A stretch of DNA of 43,549 bases from Bacteroidota bacterium (GCA_020048915.1 JAIFLU010000022.1:1-43549), one strand, 5' to 3'. Numbered from the stretch's first letter, positions 1 through 8,545 are shown. Notes: generated from the sequence alone by a model not told the origin. Numbers and translations are program-made.

Positions 1-819
1 CCTCTTTATAAATGAAACCATATCAACAAACCTTTTTCTGTAAACCTCCGCATCAAATTCACTAGTGTTTTTCGCTTCAAGATATATGTTTAGAAATTTA
101 GCTACATCATGTTTAAATTCAAGATATTTATCAGAATATGCTAGGAAACGTAAAACTAATTCTTCATATTCCCCACGTTTTTCTCTTTCATCTGAAACGG
201 GACAAATATTTCTAAAATCTTGATTAGTTTTAAGTTCGAGAACCAAATCATAAAATGGACCAGAAAACGACCCTTTTCGTATTTCAGAGTCTGTGAGCCC
301 TTCACTTGTAGTGTTTATCCGTTCGAAAATATCCTGACGGATAGCCTCAGAGGCATCATCGACAACTATGATTCTGAAATCTTGGTTTTCCAAATATCTT
401 TGTAAATTAATTGGCAAATCTCTAAATCTTGCACCATCTAACTCGCTTAGTTTTTCTAATTTCCTTAAACTAAATTCATCATTGTAAAAAGAAATTAATG
501 TTCTAATCCTTTGAGAACCATCAATTATTTCTAAACGTCGTTTTTCATCTTCAGAAACCAAAAATGGCGTTAATGGCATACCTAATAGAACGGATTCAAT
601 AAACTTTGATTTCTTATCATTTTGCCAAACAAATTCTCTTTGATAATCTGGAACATATAGAGTTGTATTTTCGTTACCTTCTTCTCCATACTTTGAACGA
701 ATTACTTCAAACGAATAGTCTTTAGTCCGATACTCATAAAGCTTAGACTTTTGATTAAACTGTTCAATTATTTGAATCTGCTTTTCTTCAGAGAACTTAC
801 TCTTTTTCCGATTTGCCAT
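1..819 (-). CDS. DUF262 (ParB-like fold) protein, 3' end cut by window edge
   Basis: An open frame of 273 codons starts at the ATG at 817-819 and is still open at base 1, so the C-terminus lies outside the window. Its N-terminal region has the DUF262 signatures: VPDYQREFVW at residues 56-65, IIDGSQR at 98-104 (the family usually has DGQQR) and the FERINT block near 165-170 followed by LTDSEIRKG. DUF262 is the ParB/Srx-like domain found in GmrS-type modification-dependent restriction enzymes and many other defence proteins, where it can bind or hydrolyse NTP or cut DNA. The gene overlaps the end of the upstream cytosine methyltransferase by 23 bp in the same direction, so they are probably co-translated. 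Whether a nuclease domain (DUF1524/HNH) follows cannot be seen. Domain assignment is firm; the defence role is inferred. Confidence 0.85.
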   Translation of the reverse strand, partial: MANRKKSKFSEEKQIQIIEQFNQKSKLYEYRTKDYSFEVIRSKYGEEGNENTTLYVPDYQREFVWQNDKKSKFIESVLLGMPLTPFLVSEDEKRRLEIIDGSQRIRTLISFYNDEFSLRKLEKLSELDGARFRDLPINLQRYLENQDFRIIVVDDASEAIRQDIFERINTTSEGLTDSEIRKGSFSGPFYDLVLELKTNQDFRNICPVSDEREKRGEYEELVLRFLAYSDKYLEFKHDVAKFLNIYLEAKNTSEFDAEVYRKRFVDMVSFIKR

Positions 820-1879
820 TATTAAGGTTGTCAATGTGTTTTAGAATACTAATACCAATAACTTCTCCTAGCCTTGGAGGAACAGCATTTCCAATGTGTT
901 TAGCTACATGTTTTGCAACAAGACTTTCATTATTTGGTGCAAATTGATAATTATTTGGGAAACTTTGCAATATTGCAGCCTCTCTCAATGTAATTGCTCT
1001 ATCTTGTTCAGGATGTCCAAATCTGCCATTGCCAATACCATTGCAAAATGTGGTCATTGTAGGCGATGGTTCATCCCATTTCATTCTCCCATATACACTT
1101 CCATATCCTTTCCCAGTTTCAGACACATGACATGCCAATTTTAACTCATCATCCCAATCTGTCTTCCAACTTCCACCAGGTTTTGATTGCTTAATTCTTT
1201 TTATGTTGAGTTCTGAAAGTTTTGCTGCTTTATGGGTAATATCATTTTTCAAATATTCCCCGTTCTTAATTTCCTCCAAATGACCTATTGCATCCTTCAC
1301 TGTGAGATATTCCTCCTTTTTATGAGTAGGTGGAATCAGAGAAATCTCTCCGTGTTTTGATCCCAACAAAACCAATCTTCTTCTATTTTGTGGTATTCCA
1401 TAATCTGGAGCAAACACCACATCATACCAAACATGATAACCATTTTTTTTTAATTTTTTAACAAAATCATTAAATACAGGTGCAGCTTGGAATTTAAGTA
1501 ATGTTGGAACATTCTCCATTGTTACAAAATCAGGATTTGTTTCTTCAATTAATCTTGAAAATTCATAAAGTAATTGCCACCTATTGTCTTTTTTCTTATC
1601 TGATTTATATGTGTATGATGAAAAAGGTTGACATGGTGCACATCCTGCAAGTAATCGTAAGGATTTTTTATCAAATATTTTATTTAATGTTTCTCCTTTT
1701 ACATTATCAACACTTTCATGAATGAAATCAGCTTTGCAATTTTCAGAATAAGCATATTCACAGGTTTTGTCAATATCAATACCTGCTTTAACTTCAATGC
1801 CTGATTGTTTAAGCCCATATGACAACCCTCCAACCCCACAAAACAGGTCAATTGCTGATATATTAAAAGTTTCATCCAT
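797..1879 (-). CDS. DNA (cytosine-5-)-methyltransferase
   Basis: This 360-residue protein transfers a methyl group from S-adenosylmethionine to C5 of cytosine in DNA. All main motifs are visible in order: motif I DLFCGVGGLS (11-20) for AdoMet binding, motif IV with the catalytic Cys83 in APCQPFSSY, motif VI ENV (122-124), motif VIII QNRRR (164-168), motif IX around REAAILQSFP (299-308) and motif X GNAVPP (330-335). The stretch of about 100 residues between VIII and IX is the target-recognition region, and its specificity cannot be read from sequence. It is intact and of normal length. The downstream DUF262 gene starts before this one ends, so the pair is probably one modification/restriction unit rather than an orphan Dcm. 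No classical restriction endonuclease is visible inside the window. Confidence 0.95.
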   Translation of the reverse strand: MDETFNISAIDLFCGVGGLSYGLKQSGIEVKAGIDIDKTCEYAYSENCKADFIHESVDNVKGETLNKIFDKKSLRLLAGCAPCQPFSSYTYKSDKKKDNRWQLLYEFSRLIEETNPDFVTMENVPTLLKFQAAPVFNDFVKKLKKNGYHVWYDVVFAPDYGIPQNRRRLVLLGSKHGEISLIPPTHKKEEYLTVKDAIGHLEEIKNGEYLKNDITHKAAKLSELNIKRIKQSKPGGSWKTDWDDELKLACHVSETGKGYGSVYGRMKWDEPSPTMTTFCNGIGNGRFGHPEQDRAITLREAAILQSFPNNYQFAPNNESLVAKHVAKHIGNAVPPRLGEVIGISILKHIDNLNNGKSEKE

Positions 1880-1885
1880 AATTTA

Positions 1886-1919
1886 CAAATATAAAATTTT
1901 GAAATCGGATAATTGCAAA
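1886..1919 (-). promoter_or_regulatory. Possible promoter of the methyltransferase operon
   Basis: On the minus strand a TATATTTG (1886-1893) fits the Bacteroidetes -7 consensus TAnnTTTG, and a TTTG (1916-1919) lies 22 bp upstream as a possible -33 box, slightly long for the usual spacing. The element is only 7 bp from the ATG, so the transcript would be nearly leaderless. The region is AT-rich and the match may be chance. Confidence 0.3.
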
Positions 1920-2018
1920 ATGCTTTTATTAGTTTTAAAGATAATATTAACAGATAATGCTGTCCTAAAGAACATTGGTAAAAAAAGCACTTTTTTGCAA
2001 ATTTTGGTTGTGGGTCAA

Positions 2019-3467
2019 TTACGCTTTTTTCTTTATCAGCAGTAACCCAAAAAAGGTCAATATACCGTTGACAATTATCAGCTCAAAACCAAACACATAC
2101 CCGCTGAACCACGAAACTGAATAACTGTTTAGCAAATGGGTAAGAACAGGCGAAATTATTACGACTACCGGCACCAGGCGGTCGTTAAGGTTCCAGCGGG
2201 TAAATAATCCAAAGGAAAATAAGCCCAATAGCGGACCATAGGTATAACCTGCCAGGGTAAATATTTTGTCGATAACCGCTTTGTCATTTACAGTTCTAAA
2301 AAACAGTATCAGTAAAAAAAAGATAGTAGCTATGCTAATATGAACCAGGTAGCGGATGTTTCTTTTTTGCTGATCAGTTAAACTCTTATGCTTGGGAAGT
2401 CCAAGGAAATCGATAGTAAACGAAGTGGTGAGCGAGGTAAGGGCTCCGTCGGCACTGGGATAAGCAGCAGAAATGAGTCCGATAAAAAATACAATACCGG
2501 CTACAGGAGTAAGGTGGTTTATGGCGATAGCCGGGAAAAGATTGTCCGAAGAACCCATGGTGTCGATGGAGTGAGACGAAGCATAAATATTCAGAATTGC
2601 ACCCAGAAAGAGGAACATCATGTTTATAAAAACCAAAATCCAGCTGAAGGTAATCATATTAATTTTTGCTTCCTTCACATTACGGCAGCTCAGGTTTTTC
2701 TGCATCATCTCCTGATCGAGGCCTGTCATTCCAATGGCAATAAAAGCTCCTCCTAAAAAATGCTTTAAAAAGAATTTCTTATCGTGCCAGTCGGTTTCAA
2801 TTATTTTGGAGTAATCGCTGTTCCAAACCCGCGATGCCATGGTACTAAAATCGACATTCAAATCCTTTAAAATATAATGAATACAAAGTACCACAGCCCC
2901 CAGCATAAAAGTGGTTTGCAAGGTGTCAGTCCAAACAATTGTTTTTATCCCTCCTTTAAACGTGTATAGAATAATGAGGGTTATGAAGATTGCCACATTC
3001 ACTGCAAAGGGAATGTTCCAGGCATCGAATACAAAAACCTGCAAGACATTTACCACCAGAAAAAGACGAAGAGAAGCACCAATGGTTCGCGAAAGCATAA
3101 AAAAAGCCGCTCCGCTCTTATAGGTCCAAAAGCCAAAACGTTGTTCGAGGTAAGAATAAATAGACGTTAAGTTTAAGCGATAATAGAGTGGTAGCAGAAT
3201 GGTAGCAATAACAGCATAGCCAAACAAATATCCAATTACCAGCATCAGGTAAGTGAATTGGGTGCTACTGACCCATCCGGGAAGCGACATAAAAGTTACT
3301 CCCGAGAGGGAAGCCCCAATCATGCCATACGCTACCACATACCAGGGCGAAACTTTGTTTCCGATGTAAAACGACTCATGATTTGCTTTGCGGGAAGTAA
3401 TATAGGTAATAGCGAATATCAGTGCAGTATAGGCAAGAAATATGGTTAATATGAGGTATGAAGACAT
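2019..3467 (-). CDS. Sodium:solute symporter (SSS family)
   Basis: A 482-residue integral inner-membrane protein with about 13 hydrophobic segments over its whole length. The N-terminal part has the features of the SSS (SLC5-like) family: a first helix followed by a polar loop SRKANHESFYIGNK, then YGMIGASLSGVTFMSLPG at about residues 48-65, and the later GGIKTIVWTDTLQ and TGLDQEMMQ blocks. These proteins couple Na+ entry to uptake of sugars, sialic acid, proline or other small solutes. The substrate cannot be told here; no neighbour on the same strand points to one. The gene is transcribed away from recR and lies 139 bp before the methyltransferase, which seems unrelated. The ATG at 3467 opens directly on the first membrane helix, so the start looks right. 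Confidence 0.9.
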   Translation of the reverse strand: MSSYLILTIFLAYTALIFAITYITSRKANHESFYIGNKVSPWYVVAYGMIGASLSGVTFMSLPGWVSSTQFTYLMLVIGYLFGYAVIATILLPLYYRLNLTSIYSYLEQRFGFWTYKSGAAFFMLSRTIGASLRLFLVVNVLQVFVFDAWNIPFAVNVAIFITLIILYTFKGGIKTIVWTDTLQTTFMLGAVVLCIHYILKDLNVDFSTMASRVWNSDYSKIIETDWHDKKFFLKHFLGGAFIAIGMTGLDQEMMQKNLSCRNVKEAKINMITFSWILVFINMMFLFLGAILNIYASSHSIDTMGSSDNLFPAIAINHLTPVAGIVFFIGLISAAYPSADGALTSLTTSFTIDFLGLPKHKSLTDQQKRNIRYLVHISIATIFFLLILFFRTVNDKAVIDKIFTLAGYTYGPLLGLFSFGLFTRWNLNDRLVPVVVIISPVLTHLLNSYSVSWFSGYVFGFELIIVNGILTFFGLLLIKKKA

Positions 3468-3557
3468 AGACTGAAATTTTATAGCTGCAAGGTTAGAAAA
3501 AACAATTCAAACTCGCATGCCGAAATAAAAAAATAATAATAAATCCCTGCTTTCTCC

Positions 3558-3565
3558 TAATTTTG
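3558..3565 (+). promoter_or_regulatory. Candidate -7 promoter element for recR
   Basis: TAATTTTG matches the TAnnTTTG -7 element of Bacteroidetes and lies 21 bp before the preferred recR ATG (3587), giving a short leader. No clear TTTG -33 box is seen at the usual spacing. Confidence 0.45.
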
Positions 3566-3586
3566 TTATTCAAAAAAAAGCAAGAT

Positions 3587-4210
3587 ATGTCGCTCATTTC
3601 ATTTCCGTCGAAGCTGCTTGAAAATGCCGTAACTGAGTTTTCGCAGTTGCCGGGTATTGGTCAAAAAACAGCATTACGCATGGTTTTATATTTGCTTCGG
3701 CAGGATAAGGAAACGGTAAATAGTTTTGGAAATTCTATCATTCAACTTAAAAAGGATATAAAATATTGCAAAGAATGTTTTAACCTATCCGATACGGAAG
3801 TGTGCAGTATCTGTTCAGCTTCCAATCGCGACCATGGCCTTGTTTGTGTGGTCGAAAACATTCGTGACGTAATGTCGATAGAAGCAACCGGGCAGTATTT
3901 TGGAGTATACCATGTTTTGGGGGGAATTATTTCTCCCATGGATGGTATAGGGCCATCGAACCTTGCCATAAAGGAACTGGAAGAACGGGTTTCGACGGGA
4001 AACATTGCTGAAGTAATTTTGGCATTAAGCACCACCATGGAGGGAGATACAACCAATTTTTATATTTTCAGGAAGCTAAAACCCTATCCGGTTAAAGTTT
4101 CAACCCTGGCAAGAGGCGTAGCGGTGGGCGACGAGCTGGAGTATGCCGATCAGGTAACGTTGGGGAGGTCGATTGTGAACCGAACGCTCTTTGAAGGGAC
4201 TATTTCTTAA
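3587..4210 (+). CDS. recR: Recombination mediator protein RecR
   Basis: A 207-residue protein matching RecR over its full usual length (about 200). It has the N-terminal helix-hairpin-helix [12 protein letters not shown] (21-32), a four-cysteine zinc finger (C61, C64, C73, C76) and a Toprim domain starting at LVCVVE (85-90), with the family-typical [16 protein letters not shown] block. With RecO and RecF it loads RecA on single-stranded DNA gaps in the cytosol. I chose the ATG at 3587 over an in-frame TTG at 3563, because the extra residues are not part of the family and the TTG overlaps the probable promoter. It lies alone between the divergent symporter gene and the sugar kinase gene. Confidence 0.95.
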   Translation: MSLISFPSKLLENAVTEFSQLPGIGQKTALRMVLYLLRQDKETVNSFGNSIIQLKKDIKYCKECFNLSDTEVCSICSASNRDHGLVCVVENIRDVMSIEATGQYFGVYHVLGGIISPMDGIGPSNLAIKELEERVSTGNIAEVILALSTTMEGDTTNFYIFRKLKPYPVKVSTLARGVAVGDELEYADQVTLGRSIVNRTLFEGTIS

Positions 4211-4273
4211 ACCTGTAAATGTTCCGATAAAATATAGCAGAAATATTTGATGATATACGTACTTTTTTTAATC

Positions 4274-4295
4274 TTTGCGCAAACGATGGCGCAAA
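4274..4295 (+). promoter_or_regulatory. Possible LacI-type operator before the KDG kinase gene
   Basis: An inverted repeat TTTGCGC (4274-4280) / GCGCAAA (4289-4295) is centred on a CG step inside AAACGATG, which is the general layout of LacI-family operators. It lies 52 bp before the kinase ATG, next to AATCTTTG, one base off a -7 element. LacI-family regulators commonly control uronate genes, but no such regulator is in the window. Confidence 0.4.
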
Positions 4296-4346
4296 TGCTA
4301 TTGCTTGTTTTACATATCTAATCAGTTTATAAAAATCAAAACTCCT

Positions 4347-5384
4347 ATGAACCATAAAGTTATAACCTTTGGAGAAATCATGCTCCGTTTAAATACACCC
4401 GGATTTGAGCGATTTTCGCAAGCTACAAGTTTTGTTGCCTCGTTTGGAGGTGGAGAGGCCAATGTCGCCGTATCGCTTGCCAATTATGGTATTCCGGTGG
4501 AATTTGTAACCCGGTTGCCAAAAAACGATTTGGGCGATTCGTGCATGATGAATCTTCGCAAATACAATGTTGGTACAAAATTTATCGTTAGGGGAGGAGA
4601 ACGGATCGGGATTTATTTCCTCGAAACCGGAGCGGTTGCCCGTGCAAGCAAGGTGATATACGATCGTGCTTATTCTTCTATCTCCACGATTGAAACGGGT
4701 ATGATAGACTGGGACAAAGTTTTTGAAGACGTTACCTGGTTTCACTGGACAGGGATAACACCTGCCATATCGCAAAGTGCTGCCCAGGTATGCCTGGAAG
4801 CTATTAAAGCAGCCAATGCCAGAGGTATAACCGTATCTACCGATTTAAATTTTCGCAAGAACCTTTGGAGATATGGTAAAAAAGCAGGGGAGGTAATGCC
4901 CGAATTGGTGGAAGGTTGCGATGTGATTCTTGGAAACGAGGAAGATGCTGAAATGGTATTTGGAATTAAACCCGAAGGAATGGATGTTACCAAAGGCCAT
5001 GTGGAAGCTGCCGAATACGAATCGGTTTGCAAGCAATTAGTGAAACGTTTTCCACTCGCTAAAAAGGTAATTATTACGCTTCGCGGCTCTGTTAGTGCTA
5101 ACCATAATACTTGGTCGGGCGTGCTTTGGGACGGAAAAAAACTTTATGAAGCCCCCCAGTATAATATTACCCATATTGTCGACCGCGTTGGCGGAGGAGA
5201 TTCATTTATGGGTGGGCTTATTTATGGCTTAATTACTTATTCGGGCAACGACCAGAAAGCGCTTAATTTTGCAGTTGCTGCATCCTGTTTGAAGCATACC
5301 ATTGTGGGCGATTTTAACCTGGTAACGGTAGATGAGGTGGAGAAACTTATGGCTGGCGATGCTTCCGGCAGGGTTTCGCGGTAA
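4347..5384 (+). CDS. kdgK: PfkB-family sugar kinase, probably 2-dehydro-3-deoxygluconate (KDG) kinase
   Basis: A 345-residue ribokinase/PfkB-fold cytosolic kinase. The N-terminal GGGEANVAVSLANYG (about 33-47) is the sugar-binding PfkB signature 1 region, and DRVGGGDSFMGG (279-290) is signature 2 with the catalytic base Asp285; the usual GAGD is GGGD here. Similarity is closest to KDG kinases, which phosphorylate 2-keto-3-deoxygluconate from uronic acid breakdown to KDPG. The following secreted YhcH-like and DUF4350 genes fit a pectin/uronate setting, though no KDPG aldolase is present. The start is ATG 4347 (MNHKVITFGE), because upstream in-frame codons run into the candidate operator and are not family-like. 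Substrate assignment is moderately sure; the fold is certain. Confidence 0.85.
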   Translation: MNHKVITFGEIMLRLNTPGFERFSQATSFVASFGGGEANVAVSLANYGIPVEFVTRLPKNDLGDSCMMNLRKYNVGTKFIVRGGERIGIYFLETGAVARASKVIYDRAYSSISTIETGMIDWDKVFEDVTWFHWTGITPAISQSAAQVCLEAIKAANARGITVSTDLNFRKNLWRYGKKAGEVMPELVEGCDVILGNEEDAEMVFGIKPEGMDVTKGHVEAAEYESVCKQLVKRFPLAKKVIITLRGSVSANHNTWSGVLWDGKKLYEAPQYNITHIVDRVGGGDSFMGGLIYGLITYSGNDQKALNFAVAASCLKHTIVGDFNLVTVDEVEKLMAGDASGRVSR

Positions 5385-5402
5385 ATAATCCTTGAACATG
5401 TT

Positions 5403-5533
5403 GAGGCTGTGTAAAAAGTTGTTTTTGAAGGCCAGATTGCAAGTCCGGCCTAGCGTATACTGTTATTTATTAAGCCAAAACGCTGAGCTGGATTTGCAAT
5501 CCAGCTCCCATTGAACACTTTTTACACAGCCTC
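5403..5533 (+). repeat. 131-bp MITE-like element with 17-bp terminal inverted repeats
   Basis: The ends are perfect 17-bp inverted repeats, GAGGCTGTGTAAAAAGT at 5403-5419 and its complement at 5517-5533. Inside are two further hairpins: an imperfect one at 5429-5451 (AGGCC...GGCCT around TTGCAA) and a perfect 10-bp-stem one at 5485-5507 (GAGCTGGATT-TGC-AATCCAGCTC). Both inner hairpins share a TTGCAA core, as if one REP-like palindrome were present twice. It has no coding capacity. No clear target-site duplication is seen in the flanks. It fills the gap between kdgK and the YhcH-like gene. The right terminus of the element at 11258-11533 is closely related. Confidence 0.75.
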
Positions 5534-5603
5534 TATAAAAAATTAAACTAAAAAAGTATTGTTAGCGTTTATAAAAATTCACCCTTTGATAATTAAATTG
5601 ATT

Positions 5604-6233
5604 ATGAAAAGCAAATTCACGACTTCCCTCTTAGGCATAGTCTTTATTTCATGTTTAGTTTGCACTAATGCGTTGGGCCAAACCCCATCGCGCAGTGACT
5701 GGTCAACCGGCAAAGCTGCCAAGTGGTTAAAAGCAGGAAAATGGAGCAACGGCTGTAAAATTAAAGTACACAAATCGGCCGATGTTCAGGAATTCGCATA
5801 CCAATATCACAAAAATAAAGCGTTATGGGACAAGGCTTTTCTGTTTTTAAAAAATACAAACCTCGATACTATTTCTCCTGGTAAATATCCTATTGATGGC
5901 GAAAATGCTTTTGCAGTAGTTTCGGAAGGGTCAACCAAAGCCTTTGAAGCTACCAAATGGGAAGCTCACCGCAAATACCTCGATATTCAATATGTTATTA
6001 AAGGGAAGGAAAAAATGGGGAAAGCACCCATTGCTAAAGCCACTGAAATTGATCCATTCAGCGAAACTAAAGATATTGGTTTTTATACGGTTCCCGAGGG
6101 CGAAGCTACTTACCACGTTGCTGCCCCAGAGGCATTTTTATTGTTCTTTCCCAAGGATGCCCATCGGCCCGGAGTTAAAATTGAAGGGAGTGATGCTACG
6201 AAAAAAGTAGTGATTAAAATTAAGGTGGATTAG
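5604..6233 (+). CDS. Secreted YhcH/YjgK/YiaL (DUF386) family protein
   Basis: A 209-residue protein with an N-terminal signal peptide (hydrophobic core LLGIVFISCLVC, likely cleaved after NALGQ) followed by a DUF386 cupin-like domain. Family landmarks are EAHRKYLDIQYV and, near the C-terminus, LLFFPKDAHRPG, whose histidines are the likely metal ligands. DUF386 proteins (YhcH, YiaL, EbgC) are small-sugar anomerases or accessory proteins in sialic-acid, uronate and galactoside use, and most are cytosolic; this one is exported, as is frequent in Bacteroidota. The ATG at 5604 gives a clean signal peptide, and an upstream TTG in frame is not needed. Position after kdgK suggests a role in handling uronate or uronate-containing oligosaccharides in the periplasm. 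That role is inferred. Confidence 0.8.
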   Translation: MKSKFTTSLLGIVFISCLVCTNALGQTPSRSDWSTGKAAKWLKAGKWSNGCKIKVHKSADVQEFAYQYHKNKALWDKAFLFLKNTNLDTISPGKYPIDGENAFAVVSEGSTKAFEATKWEAHRKYLDIQYVIKGKEKMGKAPIAKATEIDPFSETKDIGFYTVPEGEATYHVAAPEAFLLFFPKDAHRPGVKIEGSDATKKVVIKIKVD

Positions 6234-6283
6234 CTTTATTCTGCAATCTCCGAAAAATAACCCATAACCCTAATATAAATTAT

Positions 6284-7102
6284 ATGGTAAATAATAGTTT
6301 TAAAAACCAACGAAATAACCTATACATAATAGGTATCCTGGTGTTTTGCTTATCTGGTATCTCTCAGTATGCGAATGCTCAGGTAGCTGTGGGATTGGAT
6401 AACTGGTTCAACCGCGAAACCAACCAAAAAACCGGAAAACCGTTTCATTATTTATGGAACGATACCGCATTTAGCGGATATGCCCGCTGGGGAAAAATAT
6501 TTACCGATAAGGGCGCTGTTCTATCAACCCTAGATCGGCCAACTGCATCCGTATTAAGTAAAGTCAATGTTTATCTTATTGTGGATCCCGATACCACCAC
6601 CGAGAATCCGGCACCTAATTATATTTTACCCGACGATGTGAAAGCAATTGAACAATGGGTAAAAAAAGGTGGCGTATTAATATTGATGGCCAACGATGCC
6701 CCCAATTGCGAATTTACCCACCTAAACCATTTATCCTCCAGGTTCGGAATAGTATTCAACCATGTTTCCATGCATCCGGTAATTAATAGAAAGTGGGATA
6801 TGGGCGCTTTTACTTCTTTTTCGGCACATCCTGTTTTTAATGGGATAAATAAGATTTATTTAAAGGAAATTTCGTCGCTTACCCTCTCGGGGAAAGCCAA
6901 ACCTGTACTTCAGGAAAATGGGCATACCTTTATGGCCGAAACCAAATATGGTAAAGGATGGGTATTTGCAGTGGGCGATCCCTGGATTTATAACGAATAT
7001 ATGGATCACGACCTTTTACCGGTGGATTTCCAAAACAGAAAGGCTGCTGAAAATCTTACGGGTTATTTATTATCAAAAGTTTCCAAAAAAGCTGGGAAGT
7101 AA
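6284..7102 (+). CDS. Secreted DUF4350-type protein, uronate-locus associated
   Basis: A 272-residue protein with a signal peptide (cleavage probably after YANAQ) and one globular domain resembling DUF4350 / glutamine amidotransferase-like folds. Features include VYLIVDPDTTTENPAPNYI, DVKAIEQWVKKGGVLILMAND (a Rossmann-like strand-helix block) and KYGKGWVFAVGDPWIYNEY near the C-terminus. Comparable domains occur as C-terminal extensions of unsaturated rhamnogalacturonyl hydrolases (GH88/GH105) in Bacteroidota; here the domain stands alone. It begins 50 bp after the YhcH-like gene and is probably co-transcribed with it. No catalytic residues can be named, so the activity is unknown. The next gene is convergent, with a hairpin between. 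Confidence 0.6.
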   Translation: MVNNSFKNQRNNLYIIGILVFCLSGISQYANAQVAVGLDNWFNRETNQKTGKPFHYLWNDTAFSGYARWGKIFTDKGAVLSTLDRPTASVLSKVNVYLIVDPDTTTENPAPNYILPDDVKAIEQWVKKGGVLILMANDAPNCEFTHLNHLSSRFGIVFNHVSMHPVINRKWDMGAFTSFSAHPVFNGINKIYLKEISSLTLSGKAKPVLQENGHTFMAETKYGKGWVFAVGDPWIYNEYMDHDLLPVDFQNRKAAENLTGYLLSKVSKKAGK

Positions 7103-7169
7103 TCAGTATCCCACAATTCCCCAGAAAATTAAAGACCTTATTTGGAAAACTACTTAAACGTTTAAATTA

Positions 7170-7212
7170 ACAAGGTTGAAATTCCCATCACCAATGGAAA
7201 TTTCAACCTTGT
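7170..7212. terminator. Hairpin between convergent genes
   Basis: A 14-bp stem (ACAAGGTTGAAATT at 7170-7183, complement at 7199-7212) with a 15-base loop lies between the convergent ends at 7102 and 7256. There is no strong T-run on either side, so termination is inferred from position. Confidence 0.5.
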
Positions 7213-7255
7213 CATTAAAGGTAAAAGTGCTTTTATATGAGGGAAATAAATCGTT

Positions 7256-8164
7256 CTATTTTATAAAAGGCTGATCACTGCCAAATCCATCAATTTCGTA
7301 GTGAATATCAAAGGATAGCAAAGCAACCCCACCGGTATATGTATCTGCAGCATCATTCGACTTACGAAAAAATCGACACATCAAAATGCTGCTAATTTTT
7401 TTTGTACCATCCGTTATGGAAGGTAAATCTGTGATGAAATGCTTATCTTGATCCGTGCCAAAATTAATTTGTGAAGTAGTAGCTGTTATTGTGGTAGTAT
7501 TTGGAAAAAGTACCGGTGTGACTGGGTCGTAATTCGCCCAGGAATATTCAAATCCCCACACCGCAGAACTGGTAGTATTCGAACCTGTTGTTTGCGGCGA
7601 CCAATGTACGTGCGGATAAAGTACTGTTCCTTCCTTCCAGTTGTGTGGAATCTGAATCGAGAAAAAAACCTGTTGCTCATTGGCATTATTAATATCATCA
7701 AAACGAAAGGTTTGAACTGTTGTTTTAAATGTTGTAAAAGCAGGTGGGTTTGACCCTCCGGTATAGGTTGAAAATGGACTAACAACTAAGTCATTCCATG
7801 TAGTTGCTGCATTGCTTAAAATTAATGTCCCTCCTTCTTTAACAGTAATCCTGTTCCTATCAGATATGCTTCCGTTTAAAACCTCCCGCCAACTAACGGT
7901 GGAACGGTCATCTTTTTTTCCATAAAACCAGAAGCTTTTGGTGCTTGTGTCAAATACCAATAACCCTTCCACCGGACTGCTTATTGCTTTTCGGGCTGTG
8001 GAGTCCATTCTGGGCAACAATACCCCCCTGGTAGCAGATTGTACATCTAATACAGCTGAAGCATCAATAGATTGCGCTGCAGCATCGCTTATACCAACAC
8101 TTTGTGAATACAGATTAAACCCCCAAATAATTTGGAGGCTTAAAAAAATTATAACCTTTTTCAT
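7256..8164 (-). CDS. Secreted protein with tail-fibre-like N-terminal block, unknown function
   Basis: A 302-residue protein with a signal peptide (MKKVIIFLSLQIIWGF..., cleavage near LYSQ). Residues about 35-95 carry the block SAVLDVQSATRGVLLPRMDS...VEGLLVFDTSTKSFWFYG, which is very common in Bacteroidota surface and tail-fibre-like proteins. The C-terminal 190 residues look beta-rich, with YPHVHWSPQTTGSN and a closing FDIHYEIDGFG. There is no C-terminal membrane helix, PEP-CTERM-like motif or Por secretion signal, so it is not an evident substrate for the neighbouring exosortase. It is transcribed alone. Secretion is well supported; the function is not known. Confidence 0.75.
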   Translation of the reverse strand: MKKVIIFLSLQIIWGFNLYSQSVGISDAAAQSIDASAVLDVQSATRGVLLPRMDSTARKAISSPVEGLLVFDTSTKSFWFYGKKDDRSTVSWREVLNGSISDRNRITVKEGGTLILSNAATTWNDLVVSPFSTYTGGSNPPAFTTFKTTVQTFRFDDINNANEQQVFFSIQIPHNWKEGTVLYPHVHWSPQTTGSNTTSSAVWGFEYSWANYDPVTPVLFPNTTTITATTSQINFGTDQDKHFITDLPSITDGTKKISSILMCRFFRKSNDAADTYTGGVALLSFDIHYEIDGFGSDQPFIK

Positions 8165-8545
8165 ATTTATTGTTTTTAGGATCTTGGTTTTGTTTAAAGG
8201 TAAGACTAACCTTTCAATAAATCAATTAATTAAGGGTGATCTAAATCATCACACTTGTTTTAATAGATAATTAAAGGATCAAGCGGAAAAGTTTGCCTAA
8301 TTACAGAGGAGTTCTTTTCGATAAATATGATCCAAAGAAATTATTGTTGATCCAATAAATGCCAGTATTGCTTGTATTGCACGTTCGCACAGGATGAATT
8401 AGTATATGTTTTTAATATTTCACCTGCAAGGATAGATTGTTCTCCTTTTTATTTCTAATTTTAATACAAATGACTTTACTAATTAAAACGATTTTGTAGA
8501 AAATCATTCTTTCCAAGTTTAGTTTAACCATAATCTCATATAATA
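8165..8545. other. 381-bp intergenic region between divergent genes
   Basis: AT-rich DNA that must hold the promoters for the secreted protein (leftward) and the exosortase (rightward). I see a small hairpin GATTTT/AAAATC at 8490-8505 and two copies of TGATCCA near 8328 and 8350, but no convincing TAnnTTTG element, RNA gene or coding frame. Confidence 0.5.

Noticed and set aside
7256..8164. Phage tail-fibre remnant or prophage
   Set aside because: Only the short N-terminal block is tail-fibre-like. The gene has a signal peptide and no phage genes are near.
7256..8164. Substrate of the adjacent exosortase
   Set aside because: No C-terminal membrane helix with basic tail; the protein ends in FGSDQPFIK.
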